In this document: piece by piece, positions 10,246 to 18,265 of the stretch
Position numbering within the stretch: the stretch's first letter is position 1
How the letters are laid out: each line of letters begins with the position of its first letter
NCBI RefSeq assembly: GCF_014284335.1
Contig: NZ_JACOGF010000017.1
Span: forward strand, 1-64,000
Source of the DNA: Undibacterium hunanense
GTDB lineage: Bacteria > Pseudomonadota > Gammaproteobacteria > Burkholderiales > Burkholderiaceae_D
DNA length: 64,000 bases
Reading direction: 5' to 3'
Position numbers and translations under genes: made by a program
The notes under the pieces: generated by a model
The model's database searches: none
Seen by the model: the letters and a program-made list of their open reading frames with translations, nothing else
Told to the model about the DNA's origin: nothing

Positions 10246-11817
10246 ATGACTACCAATACAAAAGCATATCTGATCGGCGGTGGTATAGGCTCGCTGGCGG
10301 CTGCGGCATTTATGATACGAGACGGCAAAGTAAAGGGCGAACATATCACCATTCTTGAGGCAGGCTCTCTGATCGGTGGCAGCCTGGATGGTGCAGGCAA
10401 TCCCGAACTGGGTTATTCATTGCGTGGTGGTCGCATGTTAACCACCGACAATTATGAATGTACATGGGATTTGTTCAAATCCATCCCTTCATTACACCAT
10501 CCCGGTAAATCAGTATTTGATGAGACTCTGGAGTTCAATCAACACTACAAGTCCAATTCCAAGGCCAGACTGGTCGACAAGCGTCGCGCCAAAGTGCCCG
10601 TAGCGTCAATGGGTTTCTCCATGCATGATCGCATGGAACTACTGAAAATGACCATGACCGAAGAAGCAGAGATGGGCAACAGCGCGATTACCGACTGGCT
10701 CTCGCCCTCTTTTTTCGAGACAGAATTCTGGTATATGTGGGCCACCACCTTCGCCTTTCAGCCATGGCACAGTGCGGTCGAATTCAAACGTTATCTGCAT
10801 CGTTTCATGATGGAATTTTCGCGCATAGAAACGCTGGCAGGCGTCAAACGCACCGTCTACAACCAGTATGATTCACTGGTCTTGCCTTTGCAAACCTGGC
10901 TGAAACAGCAAGGCGTACATTTCATCACAAATTGCCAGGTACAGAAACTGACGCATACCGTCAATAATGCGTCACTGATGGTAACCGGCCTGGATTGCCT
11001 GCGCGATAGTCGCAAGGAAAGTATCGTCGTCAATGAAGGTGATCTGGTATTCCTGCAAAATGGTTCCATGACTGATGCGTCCAGTCTAGGGTCCATGAGC
11101 AGCGCCCCGGAAAAACGCAGCAAGCTCGATAGTTGCGGCTGGCGCCTGTGGGAACAGCTTGCTGCGGACCGGCCAGGCATGGGCAATCCCACTGCATTCA
11201 ACAGCTGTATAGCCCAATCCTATTGGGAATCTTTCACCGTCACGCTGAAAGACCCTCGCTTCTTCAACCTGATGCAAGAGTTCAGCGGTAATGAAGCCGG
11301 CACTGGTGGGCTGGTGACCTTCAAGGATTCAAACTGGCTGATGTCCATCGTACTGGCGCACCAGCCACACTTCATAGACCAGCCGGAAGGCGTTCAGGTG
11401 TTCTGGGGTTATGCCTTGTTCCCGGACCGCATCGGCAATTATGTCGCCAAACCCATGAGCGAATGCAATGGTGCGGAAATCTTGCAGGAACTATTGGGAC
11501 ATCTGCGCTTCGATGCCGAAGTATTTGACAACGCCAATTGCATTCCCTGCAGGATGCCTTACATTACCAGCATGTTCATGCCCCGTTCTACCGGAGACCG
11601 TCCTTTACCGGTGCCACCCGGCACCAGGAACTTTGCCTTCATCAGTCAGTTTGTTGAAGTACCTGATGATGTCGTCTTCACGGTGGAATATTCCGTCCGC
11701 GCAGCCCAAATGGCTGTCTACCAACTGCTTTCAGTGGACCGTCAGGTACCACCTGTCACGGCACATGACAAATCAATAGGGACAAAAATGGAAGCTTTCA
11801 TCAAGGCATTTAAATAA
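10246..11817 (+). CDS. ohyA: Oleate hydratase (myosin-cross-reactive antigen family)
   Basis: FAD-dependent enzyme that adds water to the cis-9 double bond of oleate to give 10-hydroxystearate. The N-terminal dinucleotide fold AYLIGGGIGSLAAAAF and the family segments ECTWDLFKSIPS, TTFAFQPWHSAVEFKRYLHRF and TVYNQYDSLVLPL are all present; 523 residues fits the shorter, probably monomeric family members. The motif written RGGRE in many hydratases reads RGGRM here, so the catalytic-loop Glu seen in those enzymes is replaced. The ATG at 10246 follows AAGGA; the frame also opens at 10219, without a ribosome binding site. It stands alone between the Cys-rich protein gene and the two-component system. 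Roles in fatty-acid detoxification or membrane defence are family knowledge. Confidence 0.92.
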   Translation: MTTNTKAYLIGGGIGSLAAAAFMIRDGKVKGEHITILEAGSLIGGSLDGAGNPELGYSLRGGRMLTTDNYECTWDLFKSIPSLHHPGKSVFDETLEFNQHYKSNSKARLVDKRRAKVPVASMGFSMHDRMELLKMTMTEEAEMGNSAITDWLSPSFFETEFWYMWATTFAFQPWHSAVEFKRYLHRFMMEFSRIETLAGVKRTVYNQYDSLVLPLQTWLKQQGVHFITNCQVQKLTHTVNNASLMVTGLDCLRDSRKESIVVNEGDLVFLQNGSMTDASSLGSMSSAPEKRSKLDSCGWRLWEQLAADRPGMGNPTAFNSCIAQSYWESFTVTLKDPRFFNLMQEFSGNEAGTGGLVTFKDSNWLMSIVLAHQPHFIDQPEGVQVFWGYALFPDRIGNYVAKPMSECNGAEILQELLGHLRFDAEVFDNANCIPCRMPYITSMFMPRSTGDRPLPVPPGTRNFAFISQFVEVPDDVVFTVEYSVRAAQMAVYQLLSVDRQVPPVTAHDKSIGTKMEAFIKAFK

Positions 11818-11908
11818 GCTTGCGCAAACAATTCTGTATTGAAGCGCATACGCTAGCATGAACTTCAGCAAGATTTCTGTGAATCCAGAATGATTGCCTG
11901 GATGGTTT

Positions 11909-11928
11909 GAAACCGGCATACCGGTTTT
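11909..11928 (+). terminator. Likely terminator after ohyA
   Basis: Perfect 6-bp stem AACCGG-CATA-CCGGTT running into TTTT, about 90 bp after the ohyA stop. The stem is short, so strength is uncertain; it could also serve the leftward kinase gene ending at 11977. Confidence 0.5.
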
Positions 11929-11976
11929 ACAGCCTATACCAGGCTGGATTGGACTATCCAAGCCTACCCTGCCGTG

Positions 11977-13470
11977 TCAATTCGTATTCACTACCAGCGG
12001 CAATTCAAAGCAGAAGCAGGCACCCTTTCCGGGTTCACTCCGCAACGCGATACTACGATGGTGCAGTTGCAGAATGCGATGCACGATCAATAGACCTATA
12101 CCGCCACGACGCCCTTCTCCACTGAGCGCAAAAGGGCGCTTAAAGAGATTATCCAATAGTTCAGCCGGTATGCCGGGGCCGGTATCGCGGATGCAAAGTT
12201 CAACCGTGGTTGTCCGCTTTTCCACAGCCACGGTCACCGTACCGCCCACTGGCGTATGGCGGATCGCATTGTCGATCAGATTGCTCAGTACGCGCTCTAT
12301 CATTCCCAGGTCCGCCGTTACCATGGCATTGCCAGATAATTCTGCGTCCAGCCTTACCTGGCCAGCCTGGGCTTGCAGTTCAAATTTCTGGAACACGTCC
12401 TGTATCAGGTCATTCAACAAAAAATTCTCGGGAAGCGGCTCAACACCACCATGTTCCAGCCGCGCCAGATCAAACAGGGCTTGCGCCAGGCGGCCGACCT
12501 TACGGCTCTGCCCCAGTGCAATCGCCAGGTAGCGCTGGCGATCTGCCGCATCCAGTGTGGCATCACGGGCAGCCAGGGTTTCCAGATAGCCGTGTATTGA
12601 TGTCAGTGGCGTGCGCAGATCATGTGAAATATTCGCGACCACTTCGCGCCTGTCATGATCCATCTGTTTCAGTGTTTGCCATTGCTCGCTGATACGGGCG
12701 GCCATCTGTCTGAAGCTGATTTCCAGTACCGCGATTTCGTCACGCTGGTCGGCGGCCTGTACTGTTGGTGGCGGTACCAGCGCTTGTTCTGCCTGGGTGT
12801 CAAAGCGGCGCATGGTGTCGGTCAGTTTGTGCAGTGGCCTGGTGATCCAGCGCAACGCAGCCCAGGCAGCAACCAGGGTAAGCAATGCCACCAGTGCCAT
12901 CGACCACAAGGTAACCCGTAACACGGCATTGATGCCTGCGCTGGCGGCATAACGGTCATGGGCTTCGCCTTGCAAAATTACGTAAATGTAACCCACCTCA
13001 TGTCCATCGCGTCCATCAAGTCCATCACGCGCCTCACGATGCAGTGCCGCCGCACTGAAAACCTTGCGCCTGCTAACGCTGCGTGGATCATCTCCGGCTA
13101 TGGGCAACATGCCACCCGCCAGGAATTTGTGCACCGGCGCCAGATCAATATGCTGGCGCTTCAAGTGACCGGGTGGTGCGGCATTGCCGATGATGTTACC
13201 GGTTTTATCGAGCAGATATACTTCCACACTGGGGTTGACCGTCATCAATTGATCAAACAGGTGGCGTACCGAATCAGGCCCCAGATCATCACTACCAGTC
13301 AATTGGGCATTCACTGCGATGCTATGGGCCAGACCACGCGAGAGACCCTGCACCACCTCCATTTCACGCATGTCGTTAGCGCGTATCTGCAACCATGCCG
13401 AGACACCGCAACTGGCCAGCAACAGTACTGAAAATGCCAGCGACAGCCGCTGTGACAGCGTCAGCTTCAC
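11977..13470 (-). CDS. Sensor histidine kinase, HAMP type
   Basis: 497 residues: N-terminal membrane helix (about 7-25), a periplasmic sensor region of about 150 residues, a second helix (about 186-205), HAMP linker (RWITRPLHKLTDTM), HisKA with H283 in NISHDLRTPLTSIHGY, then an ATPase domain with NLIDNAIRHTP and DTGPGIP. The start is a GTG (13470) whose G-T-G-A overlaps the stop of the upstream response-regulator gene, giving tight translational coupling; GGGAG lies about 8 nt upstream. Longer starts would sit inside the regulator gene. The sensor region contains a run of short GLDGRDG-like repeats. Because the pair is divergent from the msrB-dipZ-msrA operon, sensing envelope oxidative stress is a reasonable but unproven role. 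Confidence 0.92.
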   Translation of the reverse strand: MKLTLSQRLSLAFSVLLLASCGVSAWLQIRANDMREMEVVQGLSRGLAHSIAVNAQLTGSDDLGPDSVRHLFDQLMTVNPSVEVYLLDKTGNIIGNAAPPGHLKRQHIDLAPVHKFLAGGMLPIAGDDPRSVSRRKVFSAAALHREARDGLDGRDGHEVGYIYVILQGEAHDRYAASAGINAVLRVTLWSMALVALLTLVAAWAALRWITRPLHKLTDTMRRFDTQAEQALVPPPTVQAADQRDEIAVLEISFRQMAARISEQWQTLKQMDHDRREVVANISHDLRTPLTSIHGYLETLAARDATLDAADRQRYLAIALGQSRKVGRLAQALFDLARLEHGGVEPLPENFLLNDLIQDVFQKFELQAQAGQVRLDAELSGNAMVTADLGMIERVLSNLIDNAIRHTPVGGTVTVAVEKRTTTVELCIRDTGPGIPAELLDNLFKRPFALSGEGRRGGIGLLIVHRILQLHHRSIALRSEPGKGACFCFELPLVVNTN

Positions 13471-14216
13471 GTTATTTCTCCCGCCACGGCATAACGGTAG
13501 CCCTTGCCCCATACGGTCAGAATACGGTGTGGTTCAGCAGGATTGGCCTCAATCTTCGCACGCAAACGGTTGATATGGGTATTGACGGTATGTTCATAAC
13601 CTTCATGTTCATAACCCCATACCTTGTTGAGCAGATCCAGGCGGGAATACACATTGCCAGGGTTACGGACAAAAAAATACAGCAAGTCAAATTCGCGCGG
13701 GGTCAGATCCAGTAGCTTGCCGTCGGCCATGGCGACCCGGGTCAACGGCGATAAGGTGACGCCATCCACCGCCACATCGCCTGCTTCGGTGCGGCGGCTT
13801 TTATCCATCGCGTCTGCACGCCGCAGCATGGCCTTGACGCGGGCAACCAGTTCCAGTATCGAAAACGGCTTGGCCAGATAATCGTCTGCCCCCAGTTCCA
13901 GGCCCAGGATACGATGAACCTCGCTGGAACGGGCGCTGATGATGATGATCGGTGTATAGGTTTCCATCGCCCTTGCCTGACGACAGATTTCTAGCCCGTC
14001 TACCCCCGGCAGCATGATGTCCAGGATCAGCGCATCCCAGCGTCCCGTGCGCAATTGTGCCAGCCCCTGTCTGCCGTCGGCGCAATGGGTGACCTGATAA
14101 CCCTCATCCTTCATATGCAGACGCAGCAGATCGGCGATTGGCATATCGTCTTCCACTATCAATATACGTTTTGGCTGATCCACGGCAATCCCGGTTAGCT
14201 GCTTGAATGTTGTCAT
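13467..14216 (-). CDS. OmpR/PhoB-family response regulator
   Basis: 249 residues: receiver domain (acidic residues VEDD at 21-24, phospho-site D66 in LILDIMLPGVDG, KPF motif) and a C-terminal winged helix (LTPREFDLLYFFVRNPGNVYSR... VNTHINRLRAKIE). The ATG at 14216 is preferred over a GTG six codons upstream; neither has a clear ribosome binding site. It is the first gene of a two-gene unit with the kinase (4-bp overlap) and diverges from msrB across 113 bp, so it probably acts on that shared region. Target genes are inferred from position only. Confidence 0.92.
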   Translation of the reverse strand: MTTFKQLTGIAVDQPKRILIVEDDMPIADLLRLHMKDEGYQVTHCADGRQGLAQLRTGRWDALILDIMLPGVDGLEICRQARAMETYTPIIIISARSSEVHRILGLELGADDYLAKPFSILELVARVKAMLRRADAMDKSRRTEAGDVAVDGVTLSPLTRVAMADGKLLDLTPREFDLLYFFVRNPGNVYSRLDLLNKVWGYEHEGYEHTVNTHINRLRAKIEANPAEPHRILTVWGKGYRYAVAGEIT

Positions 14217-14225
14217 TGTGCAGGA

Positions 14226-14237
14226 TTTGTGCACAAA
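14226..14237. promoter_or_regulatory. Perfect 12-bp palindrome in the regulator/msrB divergent region
   Basis: TTTGTGCACAAA lies just 10 bp upstream of the response regulator ATG and about 92 bp upstream of msrB. A second CACAAA follows 14 bp further on. It is a candidate operator for autoregulation or for control of the divergent msr operon; OmpR-family sites are usually direct repeats, so a different protein could bind. Confidence 0.35.
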
Positions 14238-14329
14238 AAAGTATCACAAATCGTTTAACTTTACGTGAGGACTTGGAGAGCAGTCCAGGCGCACAATAGG
14301 GACCATGACGCATCAACCAAGGAGGCATT

Positions 14330-14818
14330 ATGCAATCCAGACGTAAATTCTTGCTGGCTGGCGGTATGCTGGCTGCAAGCCGGATGTTATTCGCGGCACC
14401 GGCAGGCAACACATCGGCTGCCCCGCCGGAAATTCAGCACACAGACGCAGAATGGCGTCGCCTGCTGACCGGCATGCAATATGAAGTCTTGCGCCGTGGA
14501 GCCACCGAGCGCGCTTACAGCAGTCCGCTCAATGATGAACACCGCAGTGGCCAGTTCAGCTGCGCTGGTTGCCAGCTACCCTTGTTTTCATCCAGGACCA
14601 AATTCAACAGCGGTACCGGTTGGCCCAGCTTTTATGCGCCGCTTGACCGTGCCGTCAACAATATCACCGACACCACTTTTGGCATGCTGCGCACGGAAGT
14701 GCGTTGCCGCCGCTGCGGTGGCCATCTCGGCCATGTATTCGATGACGGCCCACGCCCCACGGGTCTGCGCTACTGCATGAATGGCATAGCCATGACCTTT
14801 ACCCCCGGCAATGCCTGA
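14330..14818 (+). CDS. msrB: Peptide-methionine (R)-S-oxide reductase, Tat-exported
   Basis: Reduces methionine-R-sulfoxide in proteins. 162 residues with a twin-arginine signal (SRRKFLLAGG then a hydrophobic stretch, cleavage near residue 23), so the enzyme should act in the periplasm. Zinc ligands C78/C81 and C126/C129 and the catalytic C149 (RYCMN) are present, with GTGWPSF and GGHLGHVFDDGP. A strong AAGGAGG site precedes the ATG. It is the first gene of an operon with dipZ (18 bp gap) and msrA, which makes a periplasmic repair system very likely. Most bacterial MsrB proteins are cytosolic, so the Tat signal is the notable feature. Confidence 0.95.
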   Translation: MQSRRKFLLAGGMLAASRMLFAAPAGNTSAAPPEIQHTDAEWRRLLTGMQYEVLRRGATERAYSSPLNDEHRSGQFSCAGCQLPLFSSRTKFNSGTGWPSFYAPLDRAVNNITDTTFGMLRTEVRCRRCGGHLGHVFDDGPRPTGLRYCMNGIAMTFTPGNA

Positions 14819-14836
14819 ACGGCGCAGAAAGCAAAC

Positions 14837-16705
14837 ATGTTGTTGATACTTATTTCTTATCTTGGTGGCGTACTGACCATACTCAGCCCCTGCATCCTGC
14901 CAGTGTTGCCATTTGTCTTTGCCCGCACTGGCCAGCCATTCCGCCGCAGCGGCCTGCCACTGCTGGGTGGCATGGCACTGACCTTTGCTGCGGTGGCCAC
15001 GCTGGCGGCGGTTGGTGGCAATTGGGTATTACAAACCAATCTGTATGGTCGCTGGCTGGCAATGGCCTTGCTGGCCTTTTTTGGCCTGACATTGCTGCTG
15101 CCACAACTGGCCGACAAACTGACCAAGCCACTGGTCGCTGCGGGTGACCGCCTTTCCAGCGCGGCACAGGCAGATGGTGCAGGTGTCGGCTCATCGCTGT
15201 TGCTGGGTGTCGCCACCGGTTTGTTATGGGCACCATGCGCTGGCCCTGTACTGGGTCTGTTGCTAACCGGTGCTGCGCTGAACGGTGCCAGTGCTGGTAC
15301 GTCATTGCTGTTACTGGCCTATGCTGCCGGTGCCGCAAGCTCATTGGCAGTGGCATTGCTGATTGGTGGCAAGGTGTTCGCAGCTATGAAACGCTCACTG
15401 GGTGCTGGCGAATGGATACGCCGCGCTTTAGGGGCGGCCATGATAGCCGGCGTCGCCGCCATTGCACTGGGCCTGGACACTGGACTGCTGACCCGCCTGT
15501 CCACCGTTGCGACGGCAGGACTGGAACAGCAATTGATAGATCGGTTTTCACCTGGCTTGTCATCTGATTTATCACCTGATTTGTCAGCTAATTTGTCAAC
15601 CGGCTCAGCACCCACACAGACTTCGCCACAACAAGGTGGTGCCATGATGGCTTCCAATGCGATGATGGCATCAAACACCATGGCCCCATCGAATGCCATG
15701 ATGTCAGCGCATGGTACCAATACTGCTGACACCCTGGCTGAAGAAGGAGCATTGCCACCGCTGACAGGTGCGACACTATGGCTTAATTCCAAGCCACTGA
15801 CCGCGCAAGACCTGAAAGGCAAAGTCGTGCTGATCGATTTCTGGACATATTCCTGCATCAACTGCCTGCGCAGCCTGCCCTATGTACAGGCATGGGCCAA
15901 AAAATACCATGACCAGGGCCTGGTCGTGATAGGCGTGCATGCGCCAGAATTTGCATTCGAGCGTGATCCGGCCAATGTCAGCAAGGCAGTACGTGATCTT
16001 GGTATCAGCTACCCGGTCGCCATCGATAACAGCTATGCAATCTGGCGCGCGTTCGGCAACCGCTACTGGCCTGCGCATTACTTTATCGATGCAACCGGTC
16101 GCGTCCGTCACCATCATTTTGGTGAAGGTGATTACGTACAGTCAGAACAGGTGATACAGCAATTGCTGGAAGAAGCTGGTCAAAAAAATGTTGCCAATGA
16201 TGTAGTCATGGATACCGGCGCTGCCGGCGCGCAAATGGCTGCCGACGACAGCCAGGTGAAATCTTCAGAGACTTATCTTGGCTATGGTCGTGCGCAAAAC
16301 TTTGCTTCGCCAGGCGGCATACAACAAAACCGGGGCGCCGATTACAGCGTGCCAGCACAATTACCCCTGAATCAATGGGGATTGAACGGTCACTGGAAAG
16401 TGCAGGAAGAACATGCAGCACTGGAACAGGGTGCAGGTCGCATCAGCTATCGCTTCCACGCACGTGATCTGCATCTGGTGCTGGGGCCAGGCAAAGACGG
16501 CAAGCCTGTACGCTTTCGTGTCACTATAGACGGAGCAGCACCGGCTGACGCACATGGCAGCGATACAGCAGCCGATGGCAGCGGCACAGTGACGTCACAG
16601 CGTTTATACCAGTTGGTGCGGCAATCCGGAAAAATCGGTGACCATACCTTCAGTATCGAGTTTCTTGGCCCGGGTGTACAGGCTTACGCCTTTACTTTCG
16701 GCTGA
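14837..16705 (+). CDS. dipZ: DipZ-type CcdA-thioredoxin fusion, transmembrane reductant transporter
   Basis: 622 residues. Residues 1-220 form a CcdA/DsbD-like membrane domain with its redox pair C19 (LSPCILPVLPF) and C134 (WAPCAGPVL). A periplasmic linker follows, first with SDLSPDLSANLS repeats, then a methionine-rich stretch (seven Met between 270 and 289). A TlpA-like thioredoxin domain carries C340-I-N-C343 (TYSCINCLRSLP). The C-terminus (about 480-622) resembles the carbohydrate-binding-like module of mycobacterial DipZ. It would carry electrons from cytosolic thioredoxin to periplasmic partners; between msrB and msrA (23 bp before msrA) its natural clients are the two exported Msr enzymes. 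AGAAAG precedes the ATG. The electron-donor role is family knowledge plus inference. Confidence 0.93.
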   Translation: MLLILISYLGGVLTILSPCILPVLPFVFARTGQPFRRSGLPLLGGMALTFAAVATLAAVGGNWVLQTNLYGRWLAMALLAFFGLTLLLPQLADKLTKPLVAAGDRLSSAAQADGAGVGSSLLLGVATGLLWAPCAGPVLGLLLTGAALNGASAGTSLLLLAYAAGAASSLAVALLIGGKVFAAMKRSLGAGEWIRRALGAAMIAGVAAIALGLDTGLLTRLSTVATAGLEQQLIDRFSPGLSSDLSPDLSANLSTGSAPTQTSPQQGGAMMASNAMMASNTMAPSNAMMSAHGTNTADTLAEEGALPPLTGATLWLNSKPLTAQDLKGKVVLIDFWTYSCINCLRSLPYVQAWAKKYHDQGLVVIGVHAPEFAFERDPANVSKAVRDLGISYPVAIDNSYAIWRAFGNRYWPAHYFIDATGRVRHHHFGEGDYVQSEQVIQQLLEEAGQKNVANDVVMDTGAAGAQMAADDSQVKSSETYLGYGRAQNFASPGGIQQNRGADYSVPAQLPLNQWGLNGHWKVQEEHAALEQGAGRISYRFHARDLHLVLGPGKDGKPVRFRVTIDGAAPADAHGSDTAADGSGTVTSQRLYQLVRQSGKIGDHTFSIEFLGPGVQAYAFTFG

Positions 16706-16728
16706 TTTTTCATTCACGTGGAGTAAAC

Positions 16729-17436
16729 ATGAAAACAGCAAATCGATTGACAGCGCTGGTGCTGAGCATAGGCGCTATCGCAACGGCCCTGGCGCTGAAC
16801 GGCCAGGTTCACGCTGGCGAGGCAGCGGTAATTATTCCAGCACCGGTTGCAGATATACCGGCAGGCAGCACGCATACCGAAACTGCGGTATTTGCGGGTG
16901 GCTGCTTCTGGGGTGTACAGGGAGTTTTCCAGCATGTGCGCGGTGTCAGCAATGCAGTTTCCGGCTACGCTGGCGGCAAGGCATCTACTGCGCATTATGA
17001 AATAGTCGGTTCAGGTGCTACCGGCCATGCGGAAGCGGTGCAGGTGACGTTCGACCCGACCCAGGTCAGTTACGGCAAACTGCTACAGATATTTTTCTCG
17101 GTGGCACATGATCCAACACAACTGAACCGCCAGGGACCAGACAGCGGAACGCAATATCGTTCTGCCGTATTCCCGACGACACCCGTGCAGCGCAGCGTCG
17201 CCGAAAAATACATCGCCCAATTGAATGCTTCACACGCCTTCCGGGCATCTCTTGCGACAACCATTGAAGCAGACAGCGGCTTTTATCCCGCCGAAGGCTA
17301 TCACCAGAATTACCTGACGCTGCACCCCAATGAACCCTATATCGCCATCAACGATATTCCCAAGGTCGACAACCTGAAACGCGTCATGCCAGCAGTGTAC
17401 AGGGCAGATCCGGTTCTGGTGCGCAGGACTAACTGA
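16729..17436 (+). CDS. msrA: Peptide-methionine (S)-S-oxide reductase, exported
   Basis: Reduces methionine-S-sulfoxide, the stereoisomer MsrB does not handle. 235 residues: Sec-type signal peptide (cleavage near VHAG, residue 29), then the MsrA core with catalytic C59 in GGCFWGVQGVF, the GYAGG, YEIVGSGATGHAEAV and DPTQLNRQGPDSGTQYRSAVF segments. GTGGAG precedes the ATG. Last gene of the msrB-dipZ-msrA unit, followed by a terminator. The signal peptide places it in the periplasm with its presumed reductant DipZ. Confidence 0.95.
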   Translation: MKTANRLTALVLSIGAIATALALNGQVHAGEAAVIIPAPVADIPAGSTHTETAVFAGGCFWGVQGVFQHVRGVSNAVSGYAGGKASTAHYEIVGSGATGHAEAVQVTFDPTQVSYGKLLQIFFSVAHDPTQLNRQGPDSGTQYRSAVFPTTPVQRSVAEKYIAQLNASHAFRASLATTIEADSGFYPAEGYHQNYLTLHPNEPYIAINDIPKVDNLKRVMPAVYRADPVLVRRTN

Positions 17437-17447
17437 ACATACTGAAT

Positions 17448-17482
17448 CATGCCGTCAGCCAGACGGCATGATGATGTTTTTT
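17448..17482 (+). terminator. Terminator of the msr operon
   Basis: Perfect 9-bp stem CATGCCGTC-AGCCA-GACGGCATG followed by ATGATG and six T, 11 bp after the msrA stop. Confidence 0.8.
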
Positions 17483-17582
17483 CTGTCGTTTTTTCCGGTT
17501 TTATTGACAGAAAACTTATCCACAAAAAATAAGCAGTGTTTGCAAGTACACTGCTTAAACACGACCGGCCCGGTTTCAATAA

Positions 17583-18107
17583 TTACATTTGGCGGTCTTC
17601 GGCCTTGAATGTACCTTCCGTGATCATCAGCACGGCCTTGGTTTTCTTGTCCTTCAGTTCAAAAGAAAACTTGCCTTCGATCACCTTGCCACTAACGGTA
17701 GTAATTTCCAGCATGTTCTTGCCGTCACGTGCATCGTATTCAGCCACCGGTTCACCAAAGGGCTGCTTGCTTTCGCCTTTGATAAATTTGACTTCACAGC
17801 CATTATTACCAAAATCCCTGGCCTGATACTTGACTGGCTTGCCCTCAAAACTCCTGCAGATAATGCTCAGACGGTCCGTCAGGGTCTTTGGTGGCGGGTA
17901 AGCAGATGCGCCTTTGGTCGAGGCGATCAGATTAAGTACACCCTTGGTCGGTATCAGATAGGTGATGCCGTCATCATCGCTTTCGAATAACTTGCCATCG
18001 ATTTTCGCACTAAGCTGCTGCGGTACCTTGGCATGCGCCAGCAATGCCGGTGCCAGGCTACATACAACCAGCGATGCAACTGTAATGACTGAATGGAATA
18101 GCTTCAT
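17583..18107 (-). CDS. Secreted protein of unknown function
   Basis: 174 residues with a clear Sec signal peptide (hydrophobic core about 6-22, cleavage after AHA near 26). The mature part is basic-acidic mixed, predicted soluble, with two Cys (C84 and C103 by eye) that could pair. No family is recognised. AAAGGAG about 6 nt upstream supports the ATG. It stands alone between the msr operon terminator and the terminator of the fecR-like gene, so it is probably monocistronic. Confidence 0.75.
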   Translation of the reverse strand: MKLFHSVITVASLVVCSLAPALLAHAKVPQQLSAKIDGKLFESDDDGITYLIPTKGVLNLIASTKGASAYPPPKTLTDRLSIICRSFEGKPVKYQARDFGNNGCEVKFIKGESKQPFGEPVAEYDARDGKNMLEITTVSGKVIEGKFSFELKDKKTKAVLMITEGTFKAEDRQM

Positions 18108-18201
18108 AGGACTCCTTTAACAAGCGGTTAAAACACCTGTGCTTCAATAGCCACCAAGAGTTATCAAGACAATACCATACTCCCCAAAATGCAGGCCAAA
18201 A

Positions 18202-18234
18202 TAAAAAACCCTCTTTATGTTGAGAGGCGGGTTA
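18202..18234 (-). terminator. Terminator after the fecR-like gene
   Basis: Read leftward: CCTCT, an 8-nt loop, AGAGG, then GTTTTTTA. It lies about 35 bp past the fecR-like stop and ahead of the secreted-protein gene. Confidence 0.65.
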
Positions 18235-18265
18235 TAGCGCTTGGAAAAATATCCTGTGGAAAGAA

